Positions 25,038 to 36,587 of a stretch of DNA of 64,000 bases are shown here, piece after piece (the first letter of the stretch is position 1; each line of letters begins with the position of its first letter). The translations under genes were made by a program, and so were the position numbers. The DNA is from Kwoniella bestiolae CBS 10118 (taxonomy: Eukaryota; Basidiomycota; Tremellomycetes; Tremellales; Cryptococcaceae), in the NCBI RefSeq assembly GCF_000512585.2, contig NC_089241.1:992001-1056000 (forward strand). Direction: 5' to 3'. The notes under the pieces are model-generated. The model did no database searches. It saw nothing but the letters and a program-made list of their open reading frames with translations, and had not been told where the DNA came from.

Positions 25038-27809
25038 ATGAGTGTCGTGGCTTCACCGTTGCACCATCAACCTTTCTCCGATACAGAGCTATATGTCCCC
25101 TCAGGCTCTGTATCGGCTCACGCAGAACTACCTCCCCCTCTCCCTGCTCCTATCCCTGGTCCGGAACCTCACTCAGTCCCCTTTCCCATATTCCAACATC
25201 GCCATACTTCGCCATACCCTACACCTCAATCATTCTCTGCCCTCGGTCCGCCGCCCGCTGCCGACATGTCATCGCATCTTCTCGCTTCCGTCTCTGCTCC
25301 TCCAGCACCGAAAGACTCGCCAGCCAGTCTGCCTGCCGTAACGCCAGAAATAGCACCTCAAGCTCCTTTACCACCTACGCCAGATCCATCTCCTCCAGCG
25401 AGTAAAGTGCTCAGCCCGACAATGATGATCAAACTTGCTCCTCCAGCTGATGACAATCAATACGAAATCAGCTTCTTAGATGCGAATCAGAATCAATCGC
25501 ATCTGCAACTTTCTACTCAATATCACTCTGAGCCAGACACCACACCTAGGCGAATACCCATCATCTCTGTGAATTCATCAAGCACGATTAACTCAGCGGT
25601 ATCAGACAATGTCGAAACTCCTCCGCCTCGAACACGGTCAAAGAGCGGGTTAGACCATATACCACAGACTGCTCCTGCCAAAGTATCCTCGGAAGATAAA
25701 GCGCCAAGACCAAAATCCATGGGTCCACCACCTCGGCCTAGGAGAAGTCATACTGCGTATCCTGCTCCTCAATCCGTTAGAATGCAAGAGAGTCGAAGTG
25801 CGGAATCACGAGCCCAGCTGAGAAACCATATACCACCTTTACCTCGTCAAGCCTCCCATGGACCAAATATGGCACATGGATTGACTAGGGCTTTGAGCGA
25901 TGCCAGTGCGAACACGCCGCCACGTATGGCCCCTATCTCCTTATCAGCAAACAACAACGAGATGCCTCCTCCTGATTTAGGTGGTCCCGATGGGCTAGAA
26001 GCCAAAGTGGTTTTACTTGGTTCTCAAGGTGTTGGGAAGACTTCTCTGATCCTTAGGTACACGACGAGAAACTTTTCGTCCACTCCTGCTCCAGCAACCA
26101 TCGGATCTTCATTGCATACTAGGAAGTTAGTACATGATGGCACGAGGGTTAAATTGCAGATTTGGGATACGGCAGGACAAGAACGATTCAGGTCGATGGC
26201 TCCCATCTATTATCGGGGTGCTCATGTCTGTGTGCTGGTATATGACATTTCGGATAGACAGAGTTTTGAGGATGTGCGGAGCTGGTTGGAAGAATTGAGT
26301 AGAACCGTTCCGAAGGAGACTGTCATCTTTGTGGTGGGTGCGAAGATCGACTTAAGCAAGAATCGAGTGGTGACGTGAGTTTTCTCCCTTCTTACACTGA
26401 CGAGATGGGTGCCAATTTGACTTGAGGGACTGCAGATTTGAGGAAGCCCGATCAACCATCAAGACATGGCTGAAACCACCGCCAACTCCCGAACCGACCA
26501 TCCTCCTCTCCCCACCTCCTCGATCCCTGTTCAGATCATCCACAAACATTCACCGAATGGCCTCTCCTGCTCCATCGAATCACAGTTCAAACACCGGTGG
26601 ACCTCCCGCTCGATCTCATTCATATGGGGCTCTGTCATCCTTGAATCAAGGACAGTCCACCCCTCCTGTTCCCGCTCCTAGACCAATCGAAACTCGTCAA
26701 TCTAGTCCGAGCCAGCCCTTTCCCGTTGGTAATCCCTCGGTTGAGCACACGCGAAACAAGCCTACTCCAACACCTGTCAGAGTGAATACTTCCTCTTCGC
26801 CCCCCTCAGTCAAATTCCTCTCACCTATTTCACCCACCAAACTCGCCTTCCCAACTCTTCAATCACCGACCAAACCCACTTCCGCGACATTCACTGATCC
26901 CGTCGGACCTCAAATCACCCCCGCCTCGGCGATGATGGCGCACAGGTCCAATCGAAGTAGTCGATTCTCCATCTCAGGCGTATTGGGATTATCCCGCACA
27001 ACTTCTTTCTCAGGTGCGGCGTCATCCCTGGCCCAGTTGGCTGAAATGCCCACTTCGCCCCGAGCGTCGAACGATTCAGTCAGAACACCCTCTATTGGAT
27101 CCACCTCTGCCTCCCCCTCATCTTCTAGAGTCCGACATGAGAGTACACCGCTTTCGAACCCTTATGAGAATGGTTTTAATAGGGATAGGAGGAAGTCGGA
27201 AGATTGGTCTAGCAGAAGCTGGAAGATGGGTCAGGGTCCTGGAGCTGCTGAGACACTTGGGGAATTCGGGGATGGAGTGAAGAGGAAACAATCTGGTGAA
27301 TTGCTTGTTACGCCCTTATCGGCTAGTACTGGATCTGGTTTTAAGAAGCAGCAGCAACAGAACCATATCGCGGGAAATAGGAGTAGGGGAAGTAGTCTGG
27401 GGAGAGATCCGAGGTTGTACGGTGATGAGTTGTCTGGTCCGTCTCGTGGGGAAGAGGAGGCGGATGGGGTGTGGGGCGTGGATGTTGAGGGGATTAGGTT
27501 GGGGGAATGTAGTGCTTTGTCTGGACAGGGTAGGTTTTTTTCTTTCCTTCTCTTTCTTGCTTCAACTGATTGGTATGGGCGATAATGACAGTCACCAATG
27601 GCATGGCTTTTGCTGACGATAACTTTCGTTGACTAGGCGTCGAAGCACTATTCAAATCTATTACTTCCCTCTTGGTAGAGAAAAAGGATAAGATTGAGAG
27701 AGAACGGGTGTTGCGCAAGAAGAATAGCGTGATGCTTGTTGATCCGTCGGGAGATAAGGGGGTTGGGGTGGAGGGGAAAGATAAGGGTGGGTATGGGTGT
27801 TGTGCGTGA
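25038..27809 (+). CDS. Oversized Rab-family GTPase with split G domain
   Basis: Exons 25038-26374, 26436-27529, 27637-27809 (2604 nt, 867 aa; ordinary Rabs are about 200 aa). Residues 1-320 are Pro/Ser-rich and disordered. The G domain begins EAKVVLLGSQGVGKTS (P-loop near 328-336), then TIG (switch I Thr), WDTAGQERF (near 376-382) and the G4 motif GAKIDL near 434, where the usual Asn of NKxD is Ala. About 340 Ser/Pro-rich residues intervene before G5, ECSALSG near 803 (usual SAK is SAL), and a final helix. The tail ends G-C-C-A, consistent with geranylgeranylation. Switch and WDTAGQERFRSMAPIYYRGA residues resemble the Rab5/21/22 group. The insert is in a single open exon with no stop, so it is not an unspliced intron artefact of my model. 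Confidence 0.85.
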
Positions 27810-28868
27810 TTTGGAGGATCGGCATCAACAACGTCAAATGCTCAACGGCAATCGACTCGACCGCGTCGACTCGATATGGCTCAATTGTTTCTTGCTTTAT
27901 ACAACAAGCTAACCGAAATGCTCAATCAACGTCCTCAACATTTCATCCTATCGATGTCCCTCAAGACAATTCACAAAATACAATTCAATTTCGCTACCTC
28001 AACCCATTTAACAAACTACATATCATCCGCTCTTTTGCTACCTGCTATCAAGAAGTATAATGACCCCATAACGAATATTTACGAATACGAACTCTTATAA
28101 CGATCTTTTCTGTTTTGTTTCTGCTTTAACGATATCTCACATCTAACGATTTCGCTCTCTTTCCTTTCTCTTGTTCCTCGTTTCGGACTGGTATTCATTG
28201 TCATCTCTGTCTTGCACCGTGTTTCGTCTGTCTTTCATTTCTCTTGTGAATCTACATGTACATACATATCTGTTTTTTGTCTTTTTGCGGATCGATCTGG
28301 TTTGGATTAGATACTATAATTGTCATGTTTATACCATTGTGTCTGTTGTGATGTGTTATGTGTATATGGCTGTGCCACATGCATCATTGTGGGTTTGTGT
28401 GGATTTGAGTTTTGTCACTAGAGTGGATGTGCTCAGGGTATGTGATTCTATGATTCTATGATGATGCTTTGGTGGCTTGAACCGAGTGGATAGGCGGAGG
28501 GGACCGCTCTATTTCAGCTGGGTTGTACGCGTAGCATAAAATGCAAATGCACAGCAAAAGAAAAGCAAAGCAAAGCGAAGCAAAAGCACAAAGAGCGGAG
28601 AAGAGAGGAGAGGGTTATGTTGTTCCTTTCTTTCACATGTTAGTACTACTTTGCAAATCATCCAACCAAGCGTGTATCATCATCGACGCCAAGAGTAGAG
28701 TGATACGATCATATAGATATACGAGTATCAGTATCATTTATAGTGTATGTCTGCGGTGACGAAAACGACAACGACAACGCGCTGGTCATAGGGTCATCTA
28801 CATCCACATACAAAAACGCACAGACCCACTCCCGCTACATACGGCATCCATCATACCCAGTATAAACC
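27810..28868. other. Intergenic, Rab 3' end to TSP2 promoter
   Basis: 1.06 kb. First half looks like a T-rich 3' region; 28556-28590 is an AGCAAA-type purine repeat. No credible gene. Confidence 0.55.
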
Positions 28869-31118
28869 ATGTCATACGACCAACCCTCCAACAGACGTTC
28901 AAGACTACTCAACCTCGCCTCGAAACTACCCCTCCCTCACAATCATACCGACCGTCTACGAAGATCATCAAACTCTACCACCCTCTTGAACCCCGGTTCT
29001 CCAACCCACTATCGGGCGAGCTCACCCACAAATTCAGAAGGGATGTCATCTTTCGCCCACCATAACGAGCAGACAGTAAACTATCGAAACGACGATGACC
29101 TGATCCCGCCTGTCGCTCCCTTTGTTCCCCCCCACGAAGGATCCCTCTCATCTAGACGATCGTCCACTTCGTTGTTAACTGCAGGGGGAAACGAGAAAGA
29201 CATGAAGAATCGTCAATCCTCCTTATCTCTTAACTATGTTCCAGCGAAATTCACAAGGCTCCATGCGCCGGGTGATAGACATATGAAAAAAGCAAAACAG
29301 GGTGGAGGGCGGGATGCCTTTGCGTTGAATGCGCAGAGAATGGGTATGCCGGGGACGGTGGATGATGATGAGGGGGTAGTATTTCAGATTGGGAAGGGTG
29401 GACTGAAGAAGAAGAAGCCGAAGTTGAGGTGGAATAGGTTTAAGTGGTGTTTGTTTGTGGGGAATACTGTTGTGAGTGGTTTTTTCAATGGAGAGTGCGA
29501 TGAGGGATGTCGTCTTTGTCTTTGAGATCTTTGAAAGTGTGAGATGGGATGAATGTGTTGTAGGGTGTAGGATGTAAAAGTGGAGATCTTTTACGATGAC
29601 GACGAGGAGATGGGTTGGAGCATGATCACACGTAGATACTGGACCGAGGCTAATTTCTTTTGTGCTACGGCATAGCTCATCGCATATGGGATGATAGCTC
29701 TGGTCTCTGCTATCTTGGTCTGGCTCAATGTGTTCTACCAATCCGATGTAATCAGAGTAGGAAACAGGACTGAACTTATCAGTGAGTGAACCCAACCCAA
29801 TCATCCATCCTTTCCATGAAGCACTGTATCGGAATCCCGTCTTGAGCTTGTATGATATGAGAATCTTGCTAATGCCTTTCACTCCACAGTCTCAACAGTA
29901 GCAGCAGTCATGATCGTCCTCACCTCGCTGATAGGTTACGCCGGTATCTTACTTAACAACCGAGCGTTCCTGGCTGTCTATACAGTTTTATTATGGGTCT
30001 GTCTGGCTCTGATGGTTACTCCTGGATATATGACGTACAAGCAGAAGACGTTCAATTTGGAAGGTAAGATAAATAGTCAGTGGAGTAGGGCGTTGGGGTC
30101 GGAGGGGAGATTGAGAATTCAAGATGCTGTGAGTGGCATCTCTCTTACCCTGCAAGTGTCACAATTACCTGAAGCATGTCACAATTACCTGAAGCATAAT
30201 AGGAGATGGATGATCAGAAATAGGATGACCTATGCTGATACATGTGATTGCAGCTCCGATGCTGCGGTTACTTCTCCCCCTACGTCGAGGCGACAGTCTC
30301 CCCCCTATGTTACTCTCGATCCAACTTACCAGGCTGTAAAGCGAAATACATCCATCTCGAGCGACACGTCCTCAGCATCTGGGTCGCATGTTCCTTCGGC
30401 TTGGTCCCTGCGCATATCCTCATCATCATTACTAGCTTGCTGTGCTCCAATCACATCACCTACAGATTCGGGAAGGGGTTGACTCCTAAGAGATATAGGT
30501 TGGATTTGGGGTCGATGGCTGTGATTATGGATGAATATGCTGGGTGAGTCTACCTTTTAAAGTAACGTGTCGAGTCATAAGTCTCTGAGGACAGCGACAT
30601 GTTCATAAGCGAAGCCCTGACATTTTATACGAATGGTTCGTTGCTAATCCGCTGTTCTACTACTCAGCCAAATCGCAGCTCAATACGGTCCAAACGTAGC
30701 CGCCGCCGCCCTCAACCGATCTTCTGTCTACCTGCCAAACGAATACGATTCCGCTTCAGCCGACGGCTCGAGACGAGGATCCTCCGTAAACCTCCACACA
30801 TCAGCATCGGGAATGTCCACCGGCCTTGCACCTCCCTTGACAACCGCATCAACACGTACGACAGGCTACAACTCCGCTGCGAACGCTTCTACCCGTGGTG
30901 TATCTCTATACGACCCCACAAATCCCAGATCGAGCTTCGATCATGTCCGATCTGGATCGGATGCTTCGCTAGCGATATCTAATACCGAAAGGGAGAGGGG
31001 GAATAGTAGGTATTTCGATAGTGATGCTACGAGGGGTAGTTCGACGCCGTTGGGTGGGGGGAATAATGAGAGTGTGTTGAGTTTCTCGAGCGATGATCAT
31101 GCGAGGGCGAGAAGGTAG
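28869..31118 (+). CDS. TSP2: Tetraspanin, fungal Tsp2 type
   Basis: Exons 28869-29471, 29676-29781, 29890-30128, 30254-30543, 30668-31118 (1689 nt, 562 aa). A 190-residue basic/Ser-rich cytosolic N-terminus is followed by four hydrophobic segments (WCLFVGNTVLIAYGMIAL; VAAVMIVLTSLIGYAGILL; FLAVYTVLLWVCLALMV; a fourth ending IIITSLLC). The large extracellular loop has the tetraspanin C319-C-G321 motif and partner cysteines in SPLCY and LPGC. A 130-residue Ser/Thr-rich C-terminal tail follows. Basidiomycete Tsp2 proteins have this long-tailed form and are associated with membrane organisation and stress or wall integrity. The intron at 30129-30253 contains a perfect 20-bp tandem duplication. Confidence 0.85.
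30158..30197 (+). repeat. Perfect 2 x 20 bp tandem duplication in TSP2 intron 3
   Basis: Two identical copies of GTCACAATTACCTGAAGCAT lie back to back at 30158-30177 and 30178-30197, inside the intron between TSP2 exons 3 and 4. Confidence 0.97.
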
Positions 31119-31419
31119 AGGTAGATGTAGATGGACGGGACATTACAGATTATATACATAGAGGGGAAAAGTAACTCTTCTCAAACACACGTCTGTTTCA
31201 CATTCTTCTTCTCAAGTAGAAATAACGCGCGATTGGCACTTGTCACTTGTGTTCCCTTTTCCTCACAATTTCACGCTCTTATGTAGACTTTACACGATTT
31301 TAGTTCCCCTTAGTAAGTATATCATGAAATACGAGATATCATATGAATTATCATGGTCACACAACAACAAATACATTCACATACTTACAACCTATAAATT
31401 CAACAGTTGCCTACTTAAA
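31119..31419. other. Convergent 3' intergenic region
   Basis: 3' ends of TSP2 (+) and TFC4 (-); AT-rich, no gene seen. Confidence 0.6.
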
Positions 31420-34400
31420 CTACAGAGCCAACCATTTCGATTTCTCTTTAACCAACTTGTGATTCCCCGAGGTAGCATAAAGTAAAATCAAATTATGAGC
31501 TGATTGATATGCGAGGGAACTCTGTCTTATTGCCTATTCACGATGATAGAAAATCAGCTTTTACCTTCCATCATGAACTGATTTGAAAACTGATGGTTTC
31601 CCAACATATCCAATTTGGATGCAAGTGCAGTGAGGATGATTCGTAATTATGAGGATTTAAACCAAACCAACTCACATCAGGGTTCAGACTCTCTTTCATC
31701 CTTTGCTCGACACTTTCAAGTACACGTTCATAATGAGTTACAGCAAGGTGATTTATCCCGATACCATGGAACGATCTTCCGTAGTTGTATTCCACCTGTT
31801 CTTGGCTTATTGGATCGGGCGATGAGAGTTTCCGATATCGAGTGAGGAATGCCATTCCCTAGGTATATAGAATTTTGGGTCAGCATACGACGTTCGCAGA
31901 CAAAACGATAGATAGATACACGTAATGCAGAAGGGCTGTGCTGGATATACAAAGGGGAACTGACCTGAGCAAGTTGATAGTTCCTATTATCACTCTGCCT
32001 GTTCATAGCTCTTCCAAAGAACGACTGAGCGATAAGCAAACATATAAAAGGATTGTACTGATCCAGCTCATAAGCTCTAAACAGGTAGACTAGCACCATA
32101 CCAAATGGATTTGACAAGTCAGCTATTTCCCTCATTCTCAGAACTTTGACAGCTCAACGTGGGAGCAAGCCAAAACACACAACACACTCACACAAGGCAC
32201 TCTGAAAACTCTTATTAGTCAACATCTGCTGTCCATGAAGGACATACCAATGAGGCGTAGGTTGTCTAGGCAAGTCAGGTTTCTTCTTCTTCTCTTCACC
32301 ATTATCATTATCATTCTCATCTTCCTTTTCTTCCTCATCCTGCTCTGCATTATCCTCATCGAATTTCCCACCTCGATTTACGGCCCATCGTCCGGTCGGG
32401 GCATTATAATGCAGTTTCATTGCCTGTGGCAATACCTCTTTACCCCCTCCTGTAGTCGTAGCTGTATTTGAATCGTCCTCGGCGATTTTGAGGGCATTGA
32501 AATCCGACACGGCATCATCGAAAGTCTTCATCTCCCTACTGACAAAGTTCTGAACGGTCGTCGATCCCCAGGCGGACATTGCTTTGAGTCCACCGTTGGA
32601 TATACAATTCAACATGAGTAATAGAGGTGATGGATCGAATTGATATATCTGAGCGAGTCGTTTACAGTTGTCGGCTATTTTGTCGTAGGCTCGTAGACGC
32701 ATACCGCATGCTTTTGAATTATGAAGCGAGGTCAATCAGCATTTAAAGTGCAAATAAGGCATCAATCGTTCTGTGCATGATCGGAAGAGAAAGACGAGGT
32801 ATTTGATGAGGCGGGTCAAAATACCCACCAATCATCGTCAATCTCAAGGCCACCTCGCATCGTCGATTATGGAACAGACCCGACCAAATGACATGTTCAA
32901 GTATATCCATAGCTATGTCTTCTTCGTTCTTCACCATGAGCACACAGCAGTACTGTTCAAGTCCGAGCATTATCAGCTGTCAAGACCACACGTAGATCTA
33001 GTTGATTGACACATACCTTCACAGTAAGCGTCAGCCACTCTTCGTAATTCAGTCCGTAGAATTCTGTTCGTCTAAACGTGATGTGGGTTGGTCCCTCGTC
33101 ATCCTCGACTACACAGACAGATGTAGTCAGTATACCAAGATGTGAAGATCATTAATTTCAGTCTCGTATCACTCACAACCTAACATTCGTTCTAATCGAT
33201 CTTGCATCTCCCTAGCTTGGGTATCTATATCGTGTCTTCTCTGCTTACGCGATCTGATGATCCGCACGACTCCCTGCAAATGTTTGAGAGATGTCAGTAT
33301 CACATCATTGCTTGCTTTCCGCCTAATAGGGTCTTATCGATCCGGCATGGTCAAGCAAAGATTTAACACTAAGACAACTCACCCTAGATTTCGTAAAGTT
33401 CCCTCTATTCAACCTATAATTCTCAATCATGGTCCCCGCAGCACTGATGAACCTATCCAACGCGCCAATATCACCTTCTTCAATACCCTTCTCAGCATCT
33501 TGCACATCTTGCCATAGGTTCTGCATCTGAGATCTCATCTGATCTTCTAGAATCCGCTTGGTCAATTTCTTATTAGCTGATTTCTCGGCTCGGGTGGCGT
33601 TGTCGTCTTCAATCATGTATGCTGAGGGGCGTCGGATGGAATGTTTGTCTTTTTCTCGGTGGGCTCGAGTTCGGATGACTAGGAACGTCAATCAGCATGA
33701 CCAGCTCATGGATATATCGGGATACAGAGAAGAGAGCAGACACATACCATCTGAAACTAGTTCCAGAGCCTCCGCTTTCCTACCCATATCTTCTAGGACG
33801 TTCGCAAGACGTAATCGAGCAGCGATATTATCGGGAGCATTCTCAACGACTATAACGAAGATGTACAATCTGCATGAGTATCAAGCTGATATGTGGTTAT
33901 TGCAAGATGACTCACCCCATGATAATGCTTCTTGAGCTTGTTGCAGGTCTTTGAGCTGATGATGGCATATACCAACGTTGTATACCTCGTCTGTACTGTC
34001 TGGCAACTAGATATAACCCATGTCAGCTGGTGTGATGTGACAGATGTACTGCATAGTAAGCTGAATGTACTCGCCTCTTCACACTCTTGTATAGAGGCAT
34101 AGCAGTCCAGAGCTTTATCCCACAATTCACGCTTCATCAATGCTTCTCCCAATTCCACGAATAAGGGGTGGTACGTGAGAACATCGAGGCTGAGAATTTC
34201 GCTGAGGTGTATCTGCAAACGCACACCCATGGATCAGCTAAAATTTCTTCCGAAGTTTGCCATGAGCGGCGGTGGGCGTCTGAAACCTACCATAGCTTCC
34301 TCATGATCACCCAACCTAAGCCTTATCAACGCCAACCTGTGCCTCAATTGCGTGTCCAGCTCAAATCCCTCGTTGTCCTCCATTTCCTTCGTTTCGGGAT

Positions 34401-35797
34401 TATACCTCCTAGTTTGAGGAGGATCATACTCCCTATCTTCTCTATCGAAATCATCCCAATTCTTCTGCCCTTTTCTGCCCTGCAGCCACCTCTGACCTTT
34501 TCTGACAACTTCCAACGCTTGCTCCAGATCGCCCAATACCATGAAATCATCCACTAGGTCGATTATCCTTTCTATCGTCATTGTATTTGGTATCTCTTGA
34601 GATAATGAGATAGATCCTGAACCGGGTCCTCCATTGAACGTTTTGAAATGCCAGTCGAAAGCTTCTCTCATCACTTGGACGATAAATTCTCGTTGTTGCA
34701 TGTCTATCATTACCTGGTGGAACTCCAGGATAATGTCGAAATGACGAGCAAAGTATTCTGTCTTGATGAGTTTTCGGAATACGTCGCATGCCTAGAAGCC
34801 ATTGATGGTAAGCTCATAATGCTCTGGGAGATCAGTCGTCCAGCGGAACTTACCCTCGTCCTCTGCCTCTGGGCAACGTAGATGATACCTAGATCAAATA
34901 ACAATTCGGTAGCCGATGGGTTGAATTTCAAGGCTTTTCGTAAACAGTAAACGCATTGATCTTGTTGACCTGTTTGTCTGTGCAGAACGTCAGCTGAAAT
35001 GACCACCACAGTCCAGGGTAACGCTCAGCTCACTTGAACTGATATGCTAGTTCCTTCCAAGTCTCCTCGTCGTTATCGATATGCGCACCCAGAAATCTCA
35101 TCTGCCTTGCTTTTTCTATATCTCCCAGATCTTCATAACAAGTCGCCAGTGATGCCCAAGCAGCGGGGACATACGGATCATGCCTGATCACTTCCAAGTA
35201 GATCTCAATAGCTTCTTGAAACTCTTCATTCAGGTTATGGAAGTTTGCTTGACCCAGCAATCGGGTGACTTCGTGAGAGGGCTTATGTATTCTTCTTGGC
35301 TGTTGATGAGGGTCAGCTGAACACTTCCTAAACAAGAGGAGTAAGAAAACTTACTTTCTGTATTCTACGACGACGAGCAGGTTGAGGCAGTTCCTCAGCA
35401 TCTGCCAGAGCGATCTCTCGTTGAAAATCTCTTCCTCCTACACCATCATCAGCTCCTGAGGGAATAGCTCGAGAGACAAATCCTGCCAGACGACTAGAAC
35501 AGAGTTAGCGATGTCGTTTTTGGACTGATTGGGGAAGATTACTCACTCAAATACCTCATCATCCTTACTTGTCCTCGATGGTCCAGCTTCAGGCTCCTCG
35601 TAGTAATCTTCCTCATCGTCTGAGTCTGAGAATCGTTGTAAACCACGCAGCTCATCATCACTTGATTGACCATCCTCTTGTTCCTGTTCAGCTTCGAACC
35701 GCTCTTCAGCTGCCGCATCTTCCTCTAGTAATGTTGGATCTATGGGTATTTTTGCCATTGATGATTCAGCGGAAGCGATCAGAGCTGGACCTGACAT
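31420..35797 (-). CDS. TFC4: TFIIIC TPR subunit (tau131/TFIIIC102)
   Basis: 16 exons in coding order: 35547-35797, 35355-35493, 35034-35299, 34854-34977, 34291-34791, 34075-34212, 33916-34006, 33748-33849, 33383-33678, 33177-33273, 33017-33108, 32829-32952, 32192-32710, 31965-32089, 31676-31858, 31420-31533 (3162 nt, 1053 aa). An acidic N-terminus and RRRRIQK segment precede TPR arrays, e.g. EVTRLLGQANFHNLNEEFQE, YVPAAWASLATCYEDLGDIE and ALRKALKFNPSATELLFDLG. The C-terminal half (FYGLNYEEWLTL, YNYGRSFHGIGINHLAVTHY, final AHNLILLYATSGN) matches Tfc4. It is the TFIIIC component that bridges box A/B recognition to TFIIIB on tRNA genes. The intron at 34007-34074 is GC-AG (GCGAGT). The last exon was found by continuing the conserved C-terminus past an intron. 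Confidence 0.9.
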
Positions 35798-36587
35798 CTT
35801 GAAGTGGGGTGAACTGGGTGTGCCCTTTGCTATGAAGGTGTTCTCAGGTAAGGATGTTTGTTACGGTGATCATATTGTTGGGTTCCTCGAGGTGGTTTAT
35901 TGACGAATTCGACTAGCAGTCAACCTCCACATTCCTCTCCACGCGATGAGGTTGGTAGACATGGGATAAAATCAGATAAAATAAACCCAGAATAATTTTT
36001 ACTGCTCACAGATCTCCATCCCGCAGCTGCCGCTAGCTGATCCCCAAATGTGGGATGTTGGTGGAGTACGCCGCTTTGACAGTTCACTTTGTGCTAATCT
36101 ACCCTGAGATGATATTGATATTGGGGATGATAAACTCGATCAATTGGGTGAGGGTCCACGTGGTGATACCAGGGTTATGGGGTAGCGGTAGCCTGAGCAT
36201 GAGCCAACATCCACAATCCTGCACACTCGTACCATTCCACTCCATTCCTACTAGCATCCATCCCACCAACATCCCATATAACATCTTCATCTGTACCTCC
36301 TTCTTCTCCTCTCTTCTTCAGCTTTTTACAGCTTTAGTGATCACCCTCTACCTTTTCTCTCTTTTCTCTCTTCTCGTTTCTTCTCTTCTCTTCGTCTTCT
36401 CAAAAGATCACAACTCTAGACGTGAGTCCAGCTCGAAATTTCGGTTTAGCCGACCACCAGAAATAGTTGGATGACCAGCTAATCATTCATATCTTCTCAT
36501 ACCTTCTATCCTCTTTCAACGCAACCAATCTGCACCAATACAGCTACCTCAGACCACCTTCGCAACTCTCTTTTTCCTCTTTTCATC
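35798..36587. promoter_or_regulatory. Divergent promoter, TFC4 / ATP-citrate lyase
   Basis: 790 bp. A long pyrimidine tract (TTCTC repeats, about 36290-36410) sits 180-300 bp before the lyase ATG, common in strongly expressed fungal genes. Confidence 0.55.

Noticed and set aside
29223..29882. 219-codon frame antisense to tetraspanin
   Set aside because: Crosses tetraspanin exon-intron borders and has no domain content.
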